A stretch of 64,000 nt of DNA from Alkalimonas delamerensis (GCF_030717955.1 NZ_JAUZVY010000002.1:1-64000), one strand, 5' to 3'. Counted from the first letter of the stretch, positions 15,699 through 25,733 are shown. The notes: generated by a model not told the origin, from the letters alone. Numbers and translations are program-made.

Positions 15699-16997
15699 AT
15701 GAGTTTTAATATCGCGCTAAGCGGCCTGGCCGCAGCACAAAAAGATTTGGATGTGACTGCAAACAACATTGCCAATGTCAACACCACGGGTTTTAAAGAG
15801 TCGCGGGCCGAGTTTGCCGATGTGTATGCAACCTCGATTTTTGCTTCCGGCCGAACCAAGGTGGGTGATGGTGTTACCACCTCGGTTGTCGCGCAGCAGT
15901 TTAATCAGGGGTCATTGCAATTTACCAACAACTCGCTGGATTTGGCCATTACAGGTGAAGGTTTCTTTGCCACTGCGCCGGATCGCTTATCACGTGACTT
16001 TACTTACACTCGTGCCGGAAATTTTAAGCTCGATAAAGACAACTTTATTGTCGATAATCGCGGCAACTTTTTGCAGGGGTTTAGCGTGGATCCCGCTACC
16101 GGACAAAACCAGTCCGTCAGTTTAAGTACTACTCAGCCGATTTCTATTCCAACCACAGCGGGCGCACCCCGTGCCACCAACAATGTGTTTGTGACCGCAA
16201 ACCTGAACTCGTCTGAGCTGATAAATACTACGACTTTTGAGCCGACAGATCCGGCAACATATAGCCACTCGACCTCTGTGACCGTGTATGACAGCTTGGG
16301 GGAGCCCCATATCCTTAGTATGTATTTTCGTAAGTCGGCTGTTGGGGAGTGGGAGTCTTTTGCTGTGTGGGATGATGTGACTGCGGCTCCTTTCGGGCCA
16401 ACGACGTTGGAGTTTGACTCCAGTGGTGAGTTGGTCATTCCGGCTGGCCCTCCTCCGACACCACCAGTGTTAACGTTACCCGCTGCAGTGTTAAATGATC
16501 CTCTAAACGGTTATCTCACCAATGGTGCCGAATTTTTGACCGATGTAGTGATTAACTTCAGGGATCCTGCCGGGATCCGAACACCTACGCAGTATGCAGC
16601 CCCTTTTGACGTTACCAACCTGAGTCAGGATGGCACCACTGTCGGTAACCTGACTGGGGTAGACATCGATGCTTTTGGGCGGGTGCTTGCCACCTACAGC
16701 AATGGCGATGAAGAGTATCTGGCGCAAGTGACTTTGGTTCAGTTTGCCAATGTGCAGGGACTCAAGCAAGTGGGCAATACCTCATGGCAACAAACCATCA
16801 CATCCGGTGAGCCGATTGCAGGGCAGGCCAATGTGGGCACCTTTGGCGCTATTAATTCTTCGGCACTGGAGCAGTCCAATGTCAACCTGACTACGGAGTT
16901 GGTGGACTTGATTAATGCCCAGCGTAACTTCCAGGCCAACTCCAGGGCGCTGGAAGTGAACAGCACCTTGCAGCAGACCATCTTGCAGATCCGATAG
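15699..16997 (+). CDS. flgE: FlgE, flagellar hook protein
   Basis: 432 residues. The N-terminal MSFNIALSGLAAAQKDLDVTANNIANVNTTGFKESR class of motif and the C-terminal LTTELVDLINAQRNFQANSRALEV are shared hook/rod termini; the central part includes the FlgE D2-type region (VTVYDSLGEPHILSMYF). It polymerises into the universal joint outside the cell. The gene ends the flgBCDE unit and is followed by a terminator 20 bases later. Confidence 0.96.
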   Translation: MSFNIALSGLAAAQKDLDVTANNIANVNTTGFKESRAEFADVYATSIFASGRTKVGDGVTTSVVAQQFNQGSLQFTNNSLDLAITGEGFFATAPDRLSRDFTYTRAGNFKLDKDNFIVDNRGNFLQGFSVDPATGQNQSVSLSTTQPISIPTTAGAPRATNNVFVTANLNSSELINTTTFEPTDPATYSHSTSVTVYDSLGEPHILSMYFRKSAVGEWESFAVWDDVTAAPFGPTTLEFDSSGELVIPAGPPPTPPVLTLPAAVLNDPLNGYLTNGAEFLTDVVINFRDPAGIRTPTQYAAPFDVTNLSQDGTTVGNLTGVDIDAFGRVLATYSNGDEEYLAQVTLVQFANVQGLKQVGNTSWQQTITSGEPIAGQANVGTFGAINSSALEQSNVNLTTELVDLINAQRNFQANSRALEVNSTLQQTILQIR

Positions 16998-17017
16998 TCT
17001 CCTGCTTATTTCCATCA

Positions 17018-17045
17018 GAGCCACCTTCGGGTGGCTTTGTTGGTT
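17018..17045 (+). terminator. rho-independent terminator after flgE
   Basis: AGCCACC-TTCG-GGTGGCT (17019-17036), a UUCG tetraloop hairpin, followed by a T-rich tract. It separates flgBCDE from the flgF promoter. Confidence 0.85.
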
Positions 17046-17065
17046 TTGCAGTCTATTTCAATTTG

Positions 17066-17082
17066 CTGGCATTAGTTTTGCA
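17066..17082 (+). promoter_or_regulatory. sigma-54 promoter for flgFGHIJ
   Basis: CTGGCATTAGTTTTGCA: GG at 17068-17069 and GC at 17080-17081, ten bases apart, with TTGCA. The start would be about 25-30 bases before flgF. Confidence 0.85.
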
Positions 17083-17120
17083 TTGTATTTGCTACTAACG
17101 CTAATTTTCAGGAGCCCATG

Positions 17121-17867
17121 ATGGATAACTTGCTCTACATCGCCATGAGCGGTGCCAAAGAGAACCAACATGCAATCAGTGTCCGGGCGAATAACCTGGC
17201 CAATGTAGGCACCACAGGCTTTAAAGCGGATTTTGAGCAAGCCAGAGCCATGCAGGCCTTTGGTGCCGGCTTGCCGACCCGGGTCTTTTCGATGACAGAG
17301 CGACCTGGTCATAATTTTGACGCTGGTCCACTGGTGATGACGGAACGCGATCTGGACATTGCCATTAAAGGCGACGGTTGGTTTGCGGTGCAGTCGGCTG
17401 ACGGTTCGGAAGCGTACAGCCGGGCTGGTAGCCTGCAAATCAATGCCTTCGGCATGCTGGAAACGGCAGGTGGTCTGCCGGTGATTGGCGAAGATGGGCC
17501 CATTCAGCTGCCTTTACCCCTGGCCAAAATTGAGGTTGGCCAGGATGGCACCATTAGTGTCTTGCCACAAGGGGCGCCAGCAGAGGCTTTGTTTGAGGCC
17601 GGTCGTATCAAACTGGTCAACCCTGAACTATCACAAATAGAGAAAGGGCTGGATGGTTTATTTCGCCGCAAAGATGGGGTGATAGAGCAGGAAAGTCCCG
17701 ATGTGGTGTTAATCAACCGGGCTCTGGAGCGCAGCAATGTTAATGCGGTGGCAGAAATGACGCACATGATCAGCTTGCAACGGCAGTTTGAAATGCAGGT
17801 CAAGATGATGCGCAATGCACAACAAATCGATCAGAAGCAAGACTCGCTTCTGTACATCATGGGTTAA
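17121..17867 (+). CDS. flgF: FlgF, flagellar proximal rod protein
   Basis: 248 residues beginning MDNLLYIAMSGAKENQHAISVRANNLANVGTTG-like, the standard FlgF N-terminus. The C-terminal RSNVNAVAEMTHMISLQRQFEMQVKMM is the conserved rod helix. The second of two adjacent ATGs (17121) is chosen because GGAG is then seven bases away; 17118 is possible. It builds the rod in the periplasm. Confidence 0.94.
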   Translation: MDNLLYIAMSGAKENQHAISVRANNLANVGTTGFKADFEQARAMQAFGAGLPTRVFSMTERPGHNFDAGPLVMTERDLDIAIKGDGWFAVQSADGSEAYSRAGSLQINAFGMLETAGGLPVIGEDGPIQLPLPLAKIEVGQDGTISVLPQGAPAEALFEAGRIKLVNPELSQIEKGLDGLFRRKDGVIEQESPDVVLINRALERSNVNAVAEMTHMISLQRQFEMQVKMMRNAQQIDQKQDSLLYIMG

Positions 17868-17881
17868 GCGGGGAGGCTGTT

Positions 17882-18670
17882 ATGCATCCAGCACTTTGGA
17901 TCAGTAAAACTGGCTTAGATGCCAAGCAACGCGATATTTCGGTGATTTCAAACAACCTGGCGAACGCCAGTACCGTTGGCTTTAAGAAGAGCCGGGCGGT
18001 GTTTGAAGATCTGCTGTATCAGAATGTGAATCAACCCGGTGGGCGTTCATCGCAAAACTCGGAGTTGCCAAATGGTTTAATGATTGGCGCAGGCACCAAG
18101 GTGGTGGCAACCCAAAAGAACTTTACCCAGGGCAACATGATCACCACTGAAAACAGTCTGGACATGATGATCCAGGGGCATGGTTTTTTTGAGATCCTGA
18201 TGCCTGATGGCACCATTTCCTATACCCGGAATGGCCAGTTTACCGTGGATCAGGATGGCAACCTTGTCACCTCCGGTGCTGGTTTTCCGTTAGAGCCGAA
18301 CATTGTGGTACCGCCGGAAGCGACCGGCATTACTATTTCACAAGATGGCGAGGTGTCGGCCCGGATCCCAGGACAAGCCGACAACGCGGTACTTGGGCAG
18401 ATCACCGTGACCAATTTTATCAATCCGGCGGGACTAGAGCCGATTGGGCAAAACTTGTTTCGTGAAACCGCGGCCAGTGGCGATCCGGTGCAAGGCATTC
18501 CTGGCTTGGAAGGCCTGGGTTTGATTGTGCAGGGCGCTTTGGAGACGTCCAATGTGAATGTGACGGAAGAATTGGTCAATTTGATTGAGAGCCAGCGGGT
18601 CTATGAAATGAACTCCAAAGTCATTTCTTCGGTGGATCAGATGCTTGGCTTTGCTATTCAGCAACTTTAA
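17882..18670 (+). CDS. flgG: FlgG, flagellar distal rod protein
   Basis: 262 residues, the usual length. It has the rod signature VISNNLANASTVGFKKSRAVFEDLLYQN and the FlgG-specific GTKVVATQKNFTQGNM and C-terminal SNVNVTEELVNLIESQRVYEMNSK. It forms the distal rod that crosses the P and L rings. It lies 14 bases after flgF. Confidence 0.97.
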   Translation: MHPALWISKTGLDAKQRDISVISNNLANASTVGFKKSRAVFEDLLYQNVNQPGGRSSQNSELPNGLMIGAGTKVVATQKNFTQGNMITTENSLDMMIQGHGFFEILMPDGTISYTRNGQFTVDQDGNLVTSGAGFPLEPNIVVPPEATGITISQDGEVSARIPGQADNAVLGQITVTNFINPAGLEPIGQNLFRETAASGDPVQGIPGLEGLGLIVQGALETSNVNVTEELVNLIESQRVYEMNSKVISSVDQMLGFAIQQL

Positions 18671-18685
18671 CGGATGGAGGCGGTA

Positions 18686-19348
18686 ATGCGAGTTTTAGCT
18701 GCGGTTACCTTTGGATTCTTGCTGGCTGGTTGCTCCAGCATGCAGCCGCCCAAGCAAGACGATCCTTTTTACGCGCCGATGCCGCCAGCACCTGCGCCCA
18801 GAGCCATCGAACGAAACGGCTCTTTGTTCCAGGCTCGCTATGCCAATAGCATGTACTCGGACAGTCGGGCCCGCCGTGAAGGTGACATTATTACGGTGGT
18901 GCTGCGCGAGCGGACTCAGGCCTCGAAAAATGCCCGCACTGAAACTCAACGGGACAGCAGCCACCAAATTGATCCCATCGTAGGCTTGGGGGGCCGGCAA
19001 CTGAATACCATTCAGCTTGGCACCAACAGCAGCAATGATTTTAAAGGCGATGCCAAGTCGAATCAGAGCAATAGTCTTACCGGGGATATCACCGTTAATG
19101 TAATTGAAGTGCAGCCCAATGGGAATTTGGTGATCCGGGGGGAGAAGTGGTTGCAGCTCAATACTGGCAGAGAGTTTATTCGGTTAACTGGCATTATCCG
19201 TCAGGAGGATGTCGAGCGGGATAACACCATTGAGTCAAACAAAATTGCCAACGCCCGCATCGAGTACAGTGGTACCGGCGCATTTCATGGTGGTCAATCG
19301 CCAGGTTGGCTCACCCGGTTCTTCTCAGGTCCGGCTTGGCCGTTTTAA
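18686..19348 (+). CDS. flgH: FlgH, L-ring lipoprotein
   Basis: 220 residues. The lipoprotein signal MRVLAAVTFGFLLAGC makes C16 the acylated residue. Family motifs include SMYSDSRARREGDIITVVLRERTQASK and GNLVIRGEKWLQLN. It forms the outer-membrane L ring. The ATG at 18686 sits five bases after GGAGG; the upstream ATG at 18674 would add four residues before the signal and overlaps that site. Confidence 0.95.
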   Translation: MRVLAAVTFGFLLAGCSSMQPPKQDDPFYAPMPPAPAPRAIERNGSLFQARYANSMYSDSRARREGDIITVVLRERTQASKNARTETQRDSSHQIDPIVGLGGRQLNTIQLGTNSSNDFKGDAKSNQSNSLTGDITVNVIEVQPNGNLVIRGEKWLQLNTGREFIRLTGIIRQEDVERDNTIESNKIANARIEYSGTGAFHGGQSPGWLTRFFSGPAWPF

Positions 19349-19357
19349 GGAGAGGGT

Positions 19358-20452
19358 ATGAACTTCTGGCAACGATTACTGCTGATGGGCGTTTTGCTGG
19401 CAACCAGCACCGTTCAAGCAGCCCGGGTGAAAGATGTCGCCGACGTGGAAGGGGTGCGTAGCAATCAGCTGGTAGGCTATGGTCTGGTAGTCGGCCTGCC
19501 AGGTACTGGCGAACAAAGCCCTTTTACCGAGCAGAGCTTTCGGGCCATGCTGTCCAACTTCGGCATTAATTTGCCGCCTGGTGCCCGCACGCAAATCAAA
19601 AATGTCGCCGCGGTGGCGGTGCATGCCGAGTTGCCGCCTTTTGCCAAACCAGGTCAAAGTATTGATGTCACCGTCTCATCCGTTGGCAGTGCCAGCAGCT
19701 TGCGAGGCGGCACCTTATTGCAGACCTTCCTGGTCGGGCTGGACGGTGAGGTCTATGCGGTAGCGCAGGGCAGCCTAATTGTCAGTGGACTTGGTGCAGA
19801 AGGCATGGATGGCTCCCGCATTATGGTTAACACCCCAACGGTAGGTCGGATCCCAAATGGCGCCACTGTGGAGCAGGAAGTGCCATCCCCCTTTGCCGAT
19901 GGGGATTACATTACTTTTAATCTGCACCGGCCAGATTTTACCACCTCGCGGCGTCTGGCCGAGGCCATCAACGACTTTATTGGTCCTGAAACAGCCTATT
20001 CGCTCGATGGTTCATCCATTCGGGTGCGGGCGCCACGTGATATGAGTCAGCGGGTGGCGTATTTGTCGACGTTGGAGAATCTCACCTTCGAGCCTGCCAG
20101 CAGTTCAGCCCGTATTATTATTAATTCCCGAACTGGCACCATTGTGATAGGCAAAGAAGTCCGGCTATTTCCGGCTGCAGTGACCCACGGTGGCCTGACG
20201 GTGACCATTGCTGAAAGTCCTCGCGTGATCCAGCCCAACCCGTTAGCGGGTGGGGAAACCATGATTGAAGAAAGCACCATCATTGATGTGAACCCTGAGC
20301 GCTCACCGATGTTTAAATTTGATCCAGGCGTGACGCTGGACGATCTGGTTCGAACCGTCAATGCGGTTGGAGCAGCGCCAGGTGATTTGATGGCCATTTT
20401 GGAAGCCTTAAAAGAGGCTGGCGCCATTCACGGCGAGCTGGTGGTGATTTAG
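19358..20452 (+). CDS. flgI: FlgI, periplasmic P-ring protein
   Basis: 364 residues. A signal peptide ends at TVQA, then the mature protein begins ARVKDVADVEGVRSNQLVGYGLVVGL, the classic FlgI start. GTIVIGKEVRLFPAAVTHGGLTV and the C-terminal LMAILEALKEAGAIHGEL are conserved. FlgI polymerises in the peptidoglycan layer with help from FlgA. AAGGAGAG precedes the ATG. Confidence 0.97.
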   Translation: MNFWQRLLLMGVLLATSTVQAARVKDVADVEGVRSNQLVGYGLVVGLPGTGEQSPFTEQSFRAMLSNFGINLPPGARTQIKNVAAVAVHAELPPFAKPGQSIDVTVSSVGSASSLRGGTLLQTFLVGLDGEVYAVAQGSLIVSGLGAEGMDGSRIMVNTPTVGRIPNGATVEQEVPSPFADGDYITFNLHRPDFTTSRRLAEAINDFIGPETAYSLDGSSIRVRAPRDMSQRVAYLSTLENLTFEPASSSARIIINSRTGTIVIGKEVRLFPAAVTHGGLTVTIAESPRVIQPNPLAGGETMIEESTIIDVNPERSPMFKFDPGVTLDDLVRTVNAVGAAPGDLMAILEALKEAGAIHGELVVI

Positions 20453-20462
20453 GAGCATGGCT

Positions 20463-21416
20463 ATGGAGTCGATTCGTCAGCCGATGTCGTACCACGACAT
20501 CAACAGTTTGCAACAAATCCGCCAGACAGCAGGGCAGGATGAGCAGCAAGCACTGCGGCAGGCGGCAGAGCAGTTCGAAGCCATTTTTATGAACATGCTG
20601 TTGAAAAGCATGCGTGAGGCCAATGCACATTTTGAAGCCGATGGCATGATGCACAGCGAAACCACGCGTTTCTATCGGGATATGCACGACAACCAGTTGG
20701 CGTCGGATTTGGCGCAGCAAGGCAGCTTGGGTCTGGCCGACCTGATCGTCCAGCAGTTGGATCCTGCCGCCGTCGCCAATCAGCCAAAGCCATTGGCACC
20801 GGGCGAGCTGATGATGCCGCAGCCAATCCAGCGTGCAGTCAGGCAGGCGGCAACATCACCAGCGTCTGCAGCGATGCAGCCTGCTCCCGAAACCGCAAAG
20901 GCTGACTTCTTACAAGAAAGCCGCTGGCAGGTGTCTTCTCCTTCGGATTTTGTAGCCCGCTTGATGCCAGCGGCGCGGGAAGCCGCATCGGCTTTGGGGT
21001 TGGATCCGCTGGCGCTGGTGGCTCAGGCGGCACTTGAGACAGGCTGGGGCCAACACATGATCCGCACATCGGATGGCGAAAATAGTTTCAATTTGTTCGG
21101 CATCAAAGCCAGTCGGGGCTGGCAAGGGGACACGGCAGTGGTCGATACCCTGGAGTACCGGCAGGGCGTGGCACAGAAAGAAAAAGCCAGGTTTCGCGCC
21201 TATGCGTCGCCGGAGCAGAGTTTGCAGGACTATGTGCAGTTTATCCGCAACAGTGCCCGCTACCAGGATGCGCTGAAAGTGGCCTCGGATAGCGTGGCAT
21301 ACTTTCGTAAACTGCAAGCAGCAGGCTATGCCACAGATCCGAATTACGCCGAGAAAATAAAGTCTGTACTAAACAGCCCTACGATTCGGGCCTGGCGCAA
21401 TCAGACTCAAGATTAA
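20463..21416 (+). CDS. flgJ: FlgJ, rod cap and peptidoglycan hydrolase
   Basis: 317 residues with two domains: an N-terminal rod-capping domain (about 20-100; AAEQFEAIFMNMLLKSMREAN) and a C-terminal glucosaminidase domain (about 155-305; ALETGWGQHMIRTSDGENSFNLFGIKA). It drills the peptidoglycan for the rod. The ATG at 20463 is seven bases after AGGAG; the ATG at 20457 is too close. It ends the sigma-54 unit; flgK then has its own sigma-28 promoter overlapping the flgJ 3' end. Confidence 0.95.
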   Translation: MESIRQPMSYHDINSLQQIRQTAGQDEQQALRQAAEQFEAIFMNMLLKSMREANAHFEADGMMHSETTRFYRDMHDNQLASDLAQQGSLGLADLIVQQLDPAAVANQPKPLAPGELMMPQPIQRAVRQAATSPASAAMQPAPETAKADFLQESRWQVSSPSDFVARLMPAAREAASALGLDPLALVAQAALETGWGQHMIRTSDGENSFNLFGIKASRGWQGDTAVVDTLEYRQGVAQKEKARFRAYASPEQSLQDYVQFIRNSARYQDALKVASDSVAYFRKLQAAGYATDPNYAEKIKSVLNSPTIRAWRNQTQD

Positions 21417-21433
21417 TCCATCCTGGCCGATAG
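21407..21433 (+). promoter_or_regulatory. sigma-28 promoter for flgKL
   Basis: TCAA (21407-21410), 15 bases, then GCCGATAG (21426-21433): one mismatch in each element. It lies about 43 bases before flgK and overlaps the flgJ stop region. A late sigma-28 promoter for hook-associated genes fits the known hierarchy. Confidence 0.78.
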
Positions 21434-21475
21434 GATCCATGGTTGGTGGTAGAAAGGTTCAGCAGGAGTTGCACT

Positions 21476-23494
21476 ATGTCGGATAATTTACTCAGAATAG
21501 GGTCCTCGGCCGTGATGGCCAGCAGTACCTTGCTGAACACCACCAGTAACAACATTGCCAACATCAATACCGAAGGCTATGTCCGCCAGCGCACCGAATT
21601 TGAAGCGCAAATTTTAGGCTTGGGCGTTGGGCGCGGCACGACCGAGCGTCTGGTCAATGAGTTCACTTTAAAGCAGTTGCGACGTGATACTTCGGCTTAC
21701 GCTTATTCCAAGCAGTATCTGGATGAAGCGAACCGGGTCGATGCGCTTTTTTCCAATCCGGCCAACAGCATCGCAACCGGCATGAATCAGCTGTTTGATC
21801 AATTCCAAATCGCCAACAATGACCCCACCACCTTAGCCAATCGGCAGTTGATTATTGGCAGTTCCGAGGCTTTGTTGGATCGCTTCAACACCATGTCGAC
21901 CCTGGTGTTGGATCAGGATTTGTTTATCAACCAGCAACTGGATATTTATGTTGATGAGTCCAATGGTTACATCAAACAAATCGCACAGCTGAATAAAGAA
22001 ATTGCCAGCTATGGCACCGGCGCCAGTCGTCCTATCCCACTGAACTTGTTGGATAAACGCGACGAGGCCATCCGGAAGTTATCGGAAATGGTTGAAATAC
22101 GCACCCTGGATGCCAAAAATGGCGAGAAGTTGGTGTTTATGGCAACCGGACAATCCTTGGTGGTTGAGAATGGCGATTTTTCTTTGCTGGCTGCCCGCGG
22201 TAATCCGGATCCCTCCCGCAAAGAGCTGCAATTGCAGTTGTCGGGCAACACCAATGTCATTCGGGATATCAATGTCAAACAGCTGGGTGGCAAGCTGGGG
22301 GCCTTGATTGCGTTTCGGGAAGAGATCCTGGATCCAACCCAAAATAAACTGGGCCAGGTGGCTTTGTCACTGGCTGACGCCTTGAACGAGCAGAATAAGC
22401 TGGGCATGAACTTAAATGGTGAATTGGGTGGACCGCTTTTTACCCTTCCCACCTTTAGTGGCTTTCCTTACCAGGGCAACAGTGCAGGCTCCAGTCTAAC
22501 CGGAACCGTAGAGGCCGGGGAAGGCAGCAAGATCCCTCCCAATGATTTGCGGCTCACCATCACATCGGCGACAGAAGTGCGGGTTGAAGCTGTCGACTTA
22601 AAAGGCAATGTGATCCCTGGCTCTGAGGTTTTGGTGAATGTTGCAGGCTTTCCTGCGACCATCAATGCTGATGATGCGGGCGGGGATCTCTATGGTTTTA
22701 CTTTTACCATTACCGGCGATGTGGGGGACCAATTCGAGTTTAAACCTCTGGCAACCGCTGCCCGTCAGGTCGGTATGGCCACCACCCGGCCGGAAGATAT
22801 TGCTCTGGCATCGCCCATTCGGATTGATCAAACACTGGAAAATTTGGGCAACGGTAAAATAGCCAATCTACAGGTCACGGATACCACACCTGCCACTGCG
22901 CCGGACTATGGTTTTACTGCACCGGGTGGCTTGGTGAACGGCCCTTGGACGGTCACCTATCTCGGCGGTGATAGTTTTCAGATTGAAGACAGTGGTGGTG
23001 CCATGATTGGTACCGCCAACTTTGGTTCAGCCAACTATCAGAATCTGTTCGCAGAAGCCGGAGTCGATGTAGGGTTTGATTTTTCCATCACTGGTATTCC
23101 AAGCATCGGGGATACCTTCAGTATTGAATACAACAGCGGTGGCTTCAATGACAACCGCAATGGCCTGTTATTGGCTGGTTTGCAAACCGATACCAGCACC
23201 ACCCGGTTGAATGCATTGTCCACACCTGGCGGCGTGAACAGTGCCAGCTTCAATCAGACTTATGCTTCGATGGTCAGCCTGATTGGTGAGCGTACCAATC
23301 AGGCTCGCAACAGTGAAGCGGCAAATGCTGCTTTGTTGGAACAAAGTCAGCTTTGGTTTGAGTCCTTGTCGGGGGTGAGCCTGGATGAGGAAGCGGCGAA
23401 CTTGATTCGTTTCCAGCAAACTTATCAGGCGGCGACTCGGATTATTTCCACATCGCAAACCATTTTCGATACGCTGTTGTCAGCAGTGAGGTAA
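21476..23494 (+). CDS. flgK: FlgK, hook-filament junction protein HAP1
   Basis: 672 residues. The N-terminal SSTLLNTTSNNIANINTEGYVRQR and C-terminal EEAANLIRFQQTYQAATRIISTSQTIFDTLL are the coiled-coil ends of HAP1. It joins the hook to the filament and is exported with FlgN. The ATG at 21476 has CAGGAG upstream; the frame's earlier start adds 11 unrelated residues. Confidence 0.96.
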   Translation: MSDNLLRIGSSAVMASSTLLNTTSNNIANINTEGYVRQRTEFEAQILGLGVGRGTTERLVNEFTLKQLRRDTSAYAYSKQYLDEANRVDALFSNPANSIATGMNQLFDQFQIANNDPTTLANRQLIIGSSEALLDRFNTMSTLVLDQDLFINQQLDIYVDESNGYIKQIAQLNKEIASYGTGASRPIPLNLLDKRDEAIRKLSEMVEIRTLDAKNGEKLVFMATGQSLVVENGDFSLLAARGNPDPSRKELQLQLSGNTNVIRDINVKQLGGKLGALIAFREEILDPTQNKLGQVALSLADALNEQNKLGMNLNGELGGPLFTLPTFSGFPYQGNSAGSSLTGTVEAGEGSKIPPNDLRLTITSATEVRVEAVDLKGNVIPGSEVLVNVAGFPATINADDAGGDLYGFTFTITGDVGDQFEFKPLATAARQVGMATTRPEDIALASPIRIDQTLENLGNGKIANLQVTDTTPATAPDYGFTAPGGLVNGPWTVTYLGGDSFQIEDSGGAMIGTANFGSANYQNLFAEAGVDVGFDFSITGIPSIGDTFSIEYNSGGFNDNRNGLLLAGLQTDTSTTRLNALSTPGGVNSASFNQTYASMVSLIGERTNQARNSEAANAALLEQSQLWFESLSGVSLDEEAANLIRFQQTYQAATRIISTSQTIFDTLLSAVR

Positions 23495-23499
23495 ATTCA

Positions 23500-24732
23500 A
23501 TGCGCATGTCTTTCAATATGAAGTTCAATTTGGGACTTAATGGTGTTATCAATACCAATGCCAAAATGACCAGGGCGCAGGAGCAGCTGACCAAACAAAC
23601 GCGTATTTTAACGCCTGCGGATGATCCAGCGGCTTCTGCCAAAGTGCTGGGCCTGGATCAAAACCTGGCGCAGACAGAGCAGTACCAAAATAACTCCATT
23701 TTACTGAAGAATAATCTGGCACTGGAAGAAACCGTTCTCACCAATATGCGAACCTCGATGGATCGTGCTCGGGTCCTTGCTATTGCTGCAGGCAATGGAA
23801 CCTATACTGAGCAGGATCGGCGCGCAGTCTCAGCCGAGTTAAAGAATATTCAGGTGGAGTTGCTTGACTTGATGAACACCCAAAATGCAGAGGGAGGTTA
23901 TATTTTTGCGGGTTACCAGGATAAGAACATGCCTTATGTGTTTAACCCCATTACCGAACGCTTTGAATTTCAAGGGGATGATGGTCAGAAATCTTTGCAG
24001 TTGTCACCGACCATTGCCTTGCCTGGCAATGACAGTGGTAAGTTTGTATTCGATGATGTCAATGCCCGCTTTAAAACCACAGCGCCCGTTATCGCTGCTG
24101 GTGGGGCAACCTCTGCTTTTGTATCGGTGACCAACCAAAGTCGGTTCGATAACTTTTATCGTGATAACTACGATAGCCTGACCCCCGCCAATAACAACTT
24201 TAATGTGGTACTGACAGCGCCCGATAGCTATGAAATTCAGCGCAATGGTGCTGCTTTAGTGCCGCCGGTCACCGGTAGCTTCCAGCCTGGCCAGCCCATT
24301 TCATTTCGTGGTCTTTCGATTGAAATCAACGGTCCTGCAGTACCTGGGCAAGTGGATTTTTCACTTGAACCACCGCAAAAAAGAAATATTCTGGATACCT
24401 TAAATGCCTTTGTGATAGCCCTGGAAGATCCCTCTACCAACCAGTTTCAGCTGGACGAAGCAATACAGGACGCTTTGGTGCAAATTACCAACGCATCCGA
24501 TAAAGTCGACAACTTTATGGCAACCATCGGTGGTCGGGTTAATGTGCTGGACAGCGTTTTTGAAACCAATGAAGACTTGAAGATTAACAATAAGTCGTAC
24601 CGTGCAGACTTGTCAGAGGTCGACTATGCAGAGGCTTTGACCGAGATTACCAAGCAGGAAATTGCACTGCAAGCTATCTCCGCGACTTTCACCAAGGTGT
24701 CTGCTGTTTCATTGTTTGACTTTATCCGTTGA
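23500..24732 (+). CDS. flgL: FlgL, hook-filament junction protein HAP3
   Basis: 410 residues. The N-terminus is flagellin-like (QEQLTKQTRILTPADDPAASAKVLGL), with the FlgL-specific GGYIFAGYQDKNMPYVF, and the C-terminus DYAEALTEITKQEIALQAISATFTKVSAVSLFDFIR. It forms the second junction zone under the filament. It starts five bases after flgK, with GTGAGGT upstream; a second ATG two codons later is possible. Confidence 0.95.
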   Translation: MRMSFNMKFNLGLNGVINTNAKMTRAQEQLTKQTRILTPADDPAASAKVLGLDQNLAQTEQYQNNSILLKNNLALEETVLTNMRTSMDRARVLAIAAGNGTYTEQDRRAVSAELKNIQVELLDLMNTQNAEGGYIFAGYQDKNMPYVFNPITERFEFQGDDGQKSLQLSPTIALPGNDSGKFVFDDVNARFKTTAPVIAAGGATSAFVSVTNQSRFDNFYRDNYDSLTPANNNFNVVLTAPDSYEIQRNGAALVPPVTGSFQPGQPISFRGLSIEINGPAVPGQVDFSLEPPQKRNILDTLNAFVIALEDPSTNQFQLDEAIQDALVQITNASDKVDNFMATIGGRVNVLDSVFETNEDLKINNKSYRADLSEVDYAEALTEITKQEIALQAISATFTKVSAVSLFDFIR

Positions 24733-24810
24733 TCATAAGCAGGAAAAGTAAGGGAAAGTCGCAATAAACCCCTGTTTTCCAAACAAAGTAAAAAAATATC
24801 AATTTTCCTC

Positions 24811-24837
24811 TCAACTTTTTCGCAGTGTGTCCGATAA
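24811..24837 (+). promoter_or_regulatory. sigma-28 promoter for the first flagellin gene
   Basis: TCAA (24811-24814), 15 bases, then TCCGATAA (24830-24837), one mismatch per element. It lies 71 bases before the ATG in an AT-rich intergenic stretch. Confidence 0.8.
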
Positions 24838-24908
24838 ATAAATATCGGACAATTGATATTGAAAGCAATAAATATCAATTGATTTAAAAGGTTAGTAGGA
24901 GACTTGCT

Positions 24909-25733
24909 ATGTCACTTTACGTCAATACCAACACATCTTCTTTGAACGCCCAACGGCAACTGTTTAATTCTGGCAATGCATTGGATACTGCTTTCAAACG
25001 CTTGTCATCTGGCTTTCGGATTAACAGTGCGGCGGATGATGCGGCAGGATTGCAAATCTCCAATCGTCTAACCAGCCAAATCAATGGCCTGGATCAAGCG
25101 GCCCGTAATGCCAACGACGGTATCTCTCTGGCCCAGGTCGCTGAAGGCGCGATGGATGAAATTACCAACTCGCTGCAGCGGATCCGGGTGCTGGCGATCC
25201 AGTCGCAAAATGGTATTAATAGCTCGGCAGATCGAGCAGCCTTGCAAAAAGAGGTTGCCCAGTTAAAGCTAGAGATTAGCCGCATTGCCTCTACCACTCA
25301 GTTTGGTAGTCAAAACCTTCTGTCGGGTAACTTTTCAGCTTCCTTCCTTGTTGGCGCTAATGCAGGGCAGAAAATTGATATTCGCTTGTCCAGAGCTGCT
25401 GGTTATGGCACCTCATCCTTGGGGTTAGGAGCTTTGTCGGTCTCGACGGTTGAAGGTGCCTCTGCTGCCTTGGCGTTGCTGGACAGTGCTATTGGTATTA
25501 TCGATGGCACCCGGGCCGATTTGGGTGCGATTCAAAACCGCTTCCAGGCGACCATTCGCAACCTGACCAATATTTCAGAGAACGTGTCTGGTGCGCGGAG
25601 CCGGATCCGGGATACCGATTTCGCCAAGGAAACGGCTGAACTGACCCGGACCCAGATTTTGCAGCAGACCAGTACTACAGTACTGGCCCAGGCCAACCAG
25701 CGGCCTCAGGCTGCTCTGAGCCTGCTGCAGTAA
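24909..25733 (+). CDS. flagellin, copy 1
   Basis: 274 residues. It has the conserved flagellin ends (SSLNAQRQLFNSGNALDTAFKRLSSG and RDTDFAKETAELTRTQILQQTSTTVLAQANQRPQAALSLLQ) and a short central D2-less region, as in Shewanella and other polar flagellins. It is exported and assembled into the filament. It has its own sigma-28 promoter and terminator. It is very similar to the copies at 25914 and 28004, with a nearly identical 98-base tract shared with copy 2. Confidence 0.96.
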   Translation: MSLYVNTNTSSLNAQRQLFNSGNALDTAFKRLSSGFRINSAADDAAGLQISNRLTSQINGLDQAARNANDGISLAQVAEGAMDEITNSLQRIRVLAIQSQNGINSSADRAALQKEVAQLKLEISRIASTTQFGSQNLLSGNFSASFLVGANAGQKIDIRLSRAAGYGTSSLGLGALSVSTVEGASAALALLDSAIGIIDGTRADLGAIQNRFQATIRNLTNISENVSGARSRIRDTDFAKETAELTRTQILQQTSTTVLAQANQRPQAALSLLQ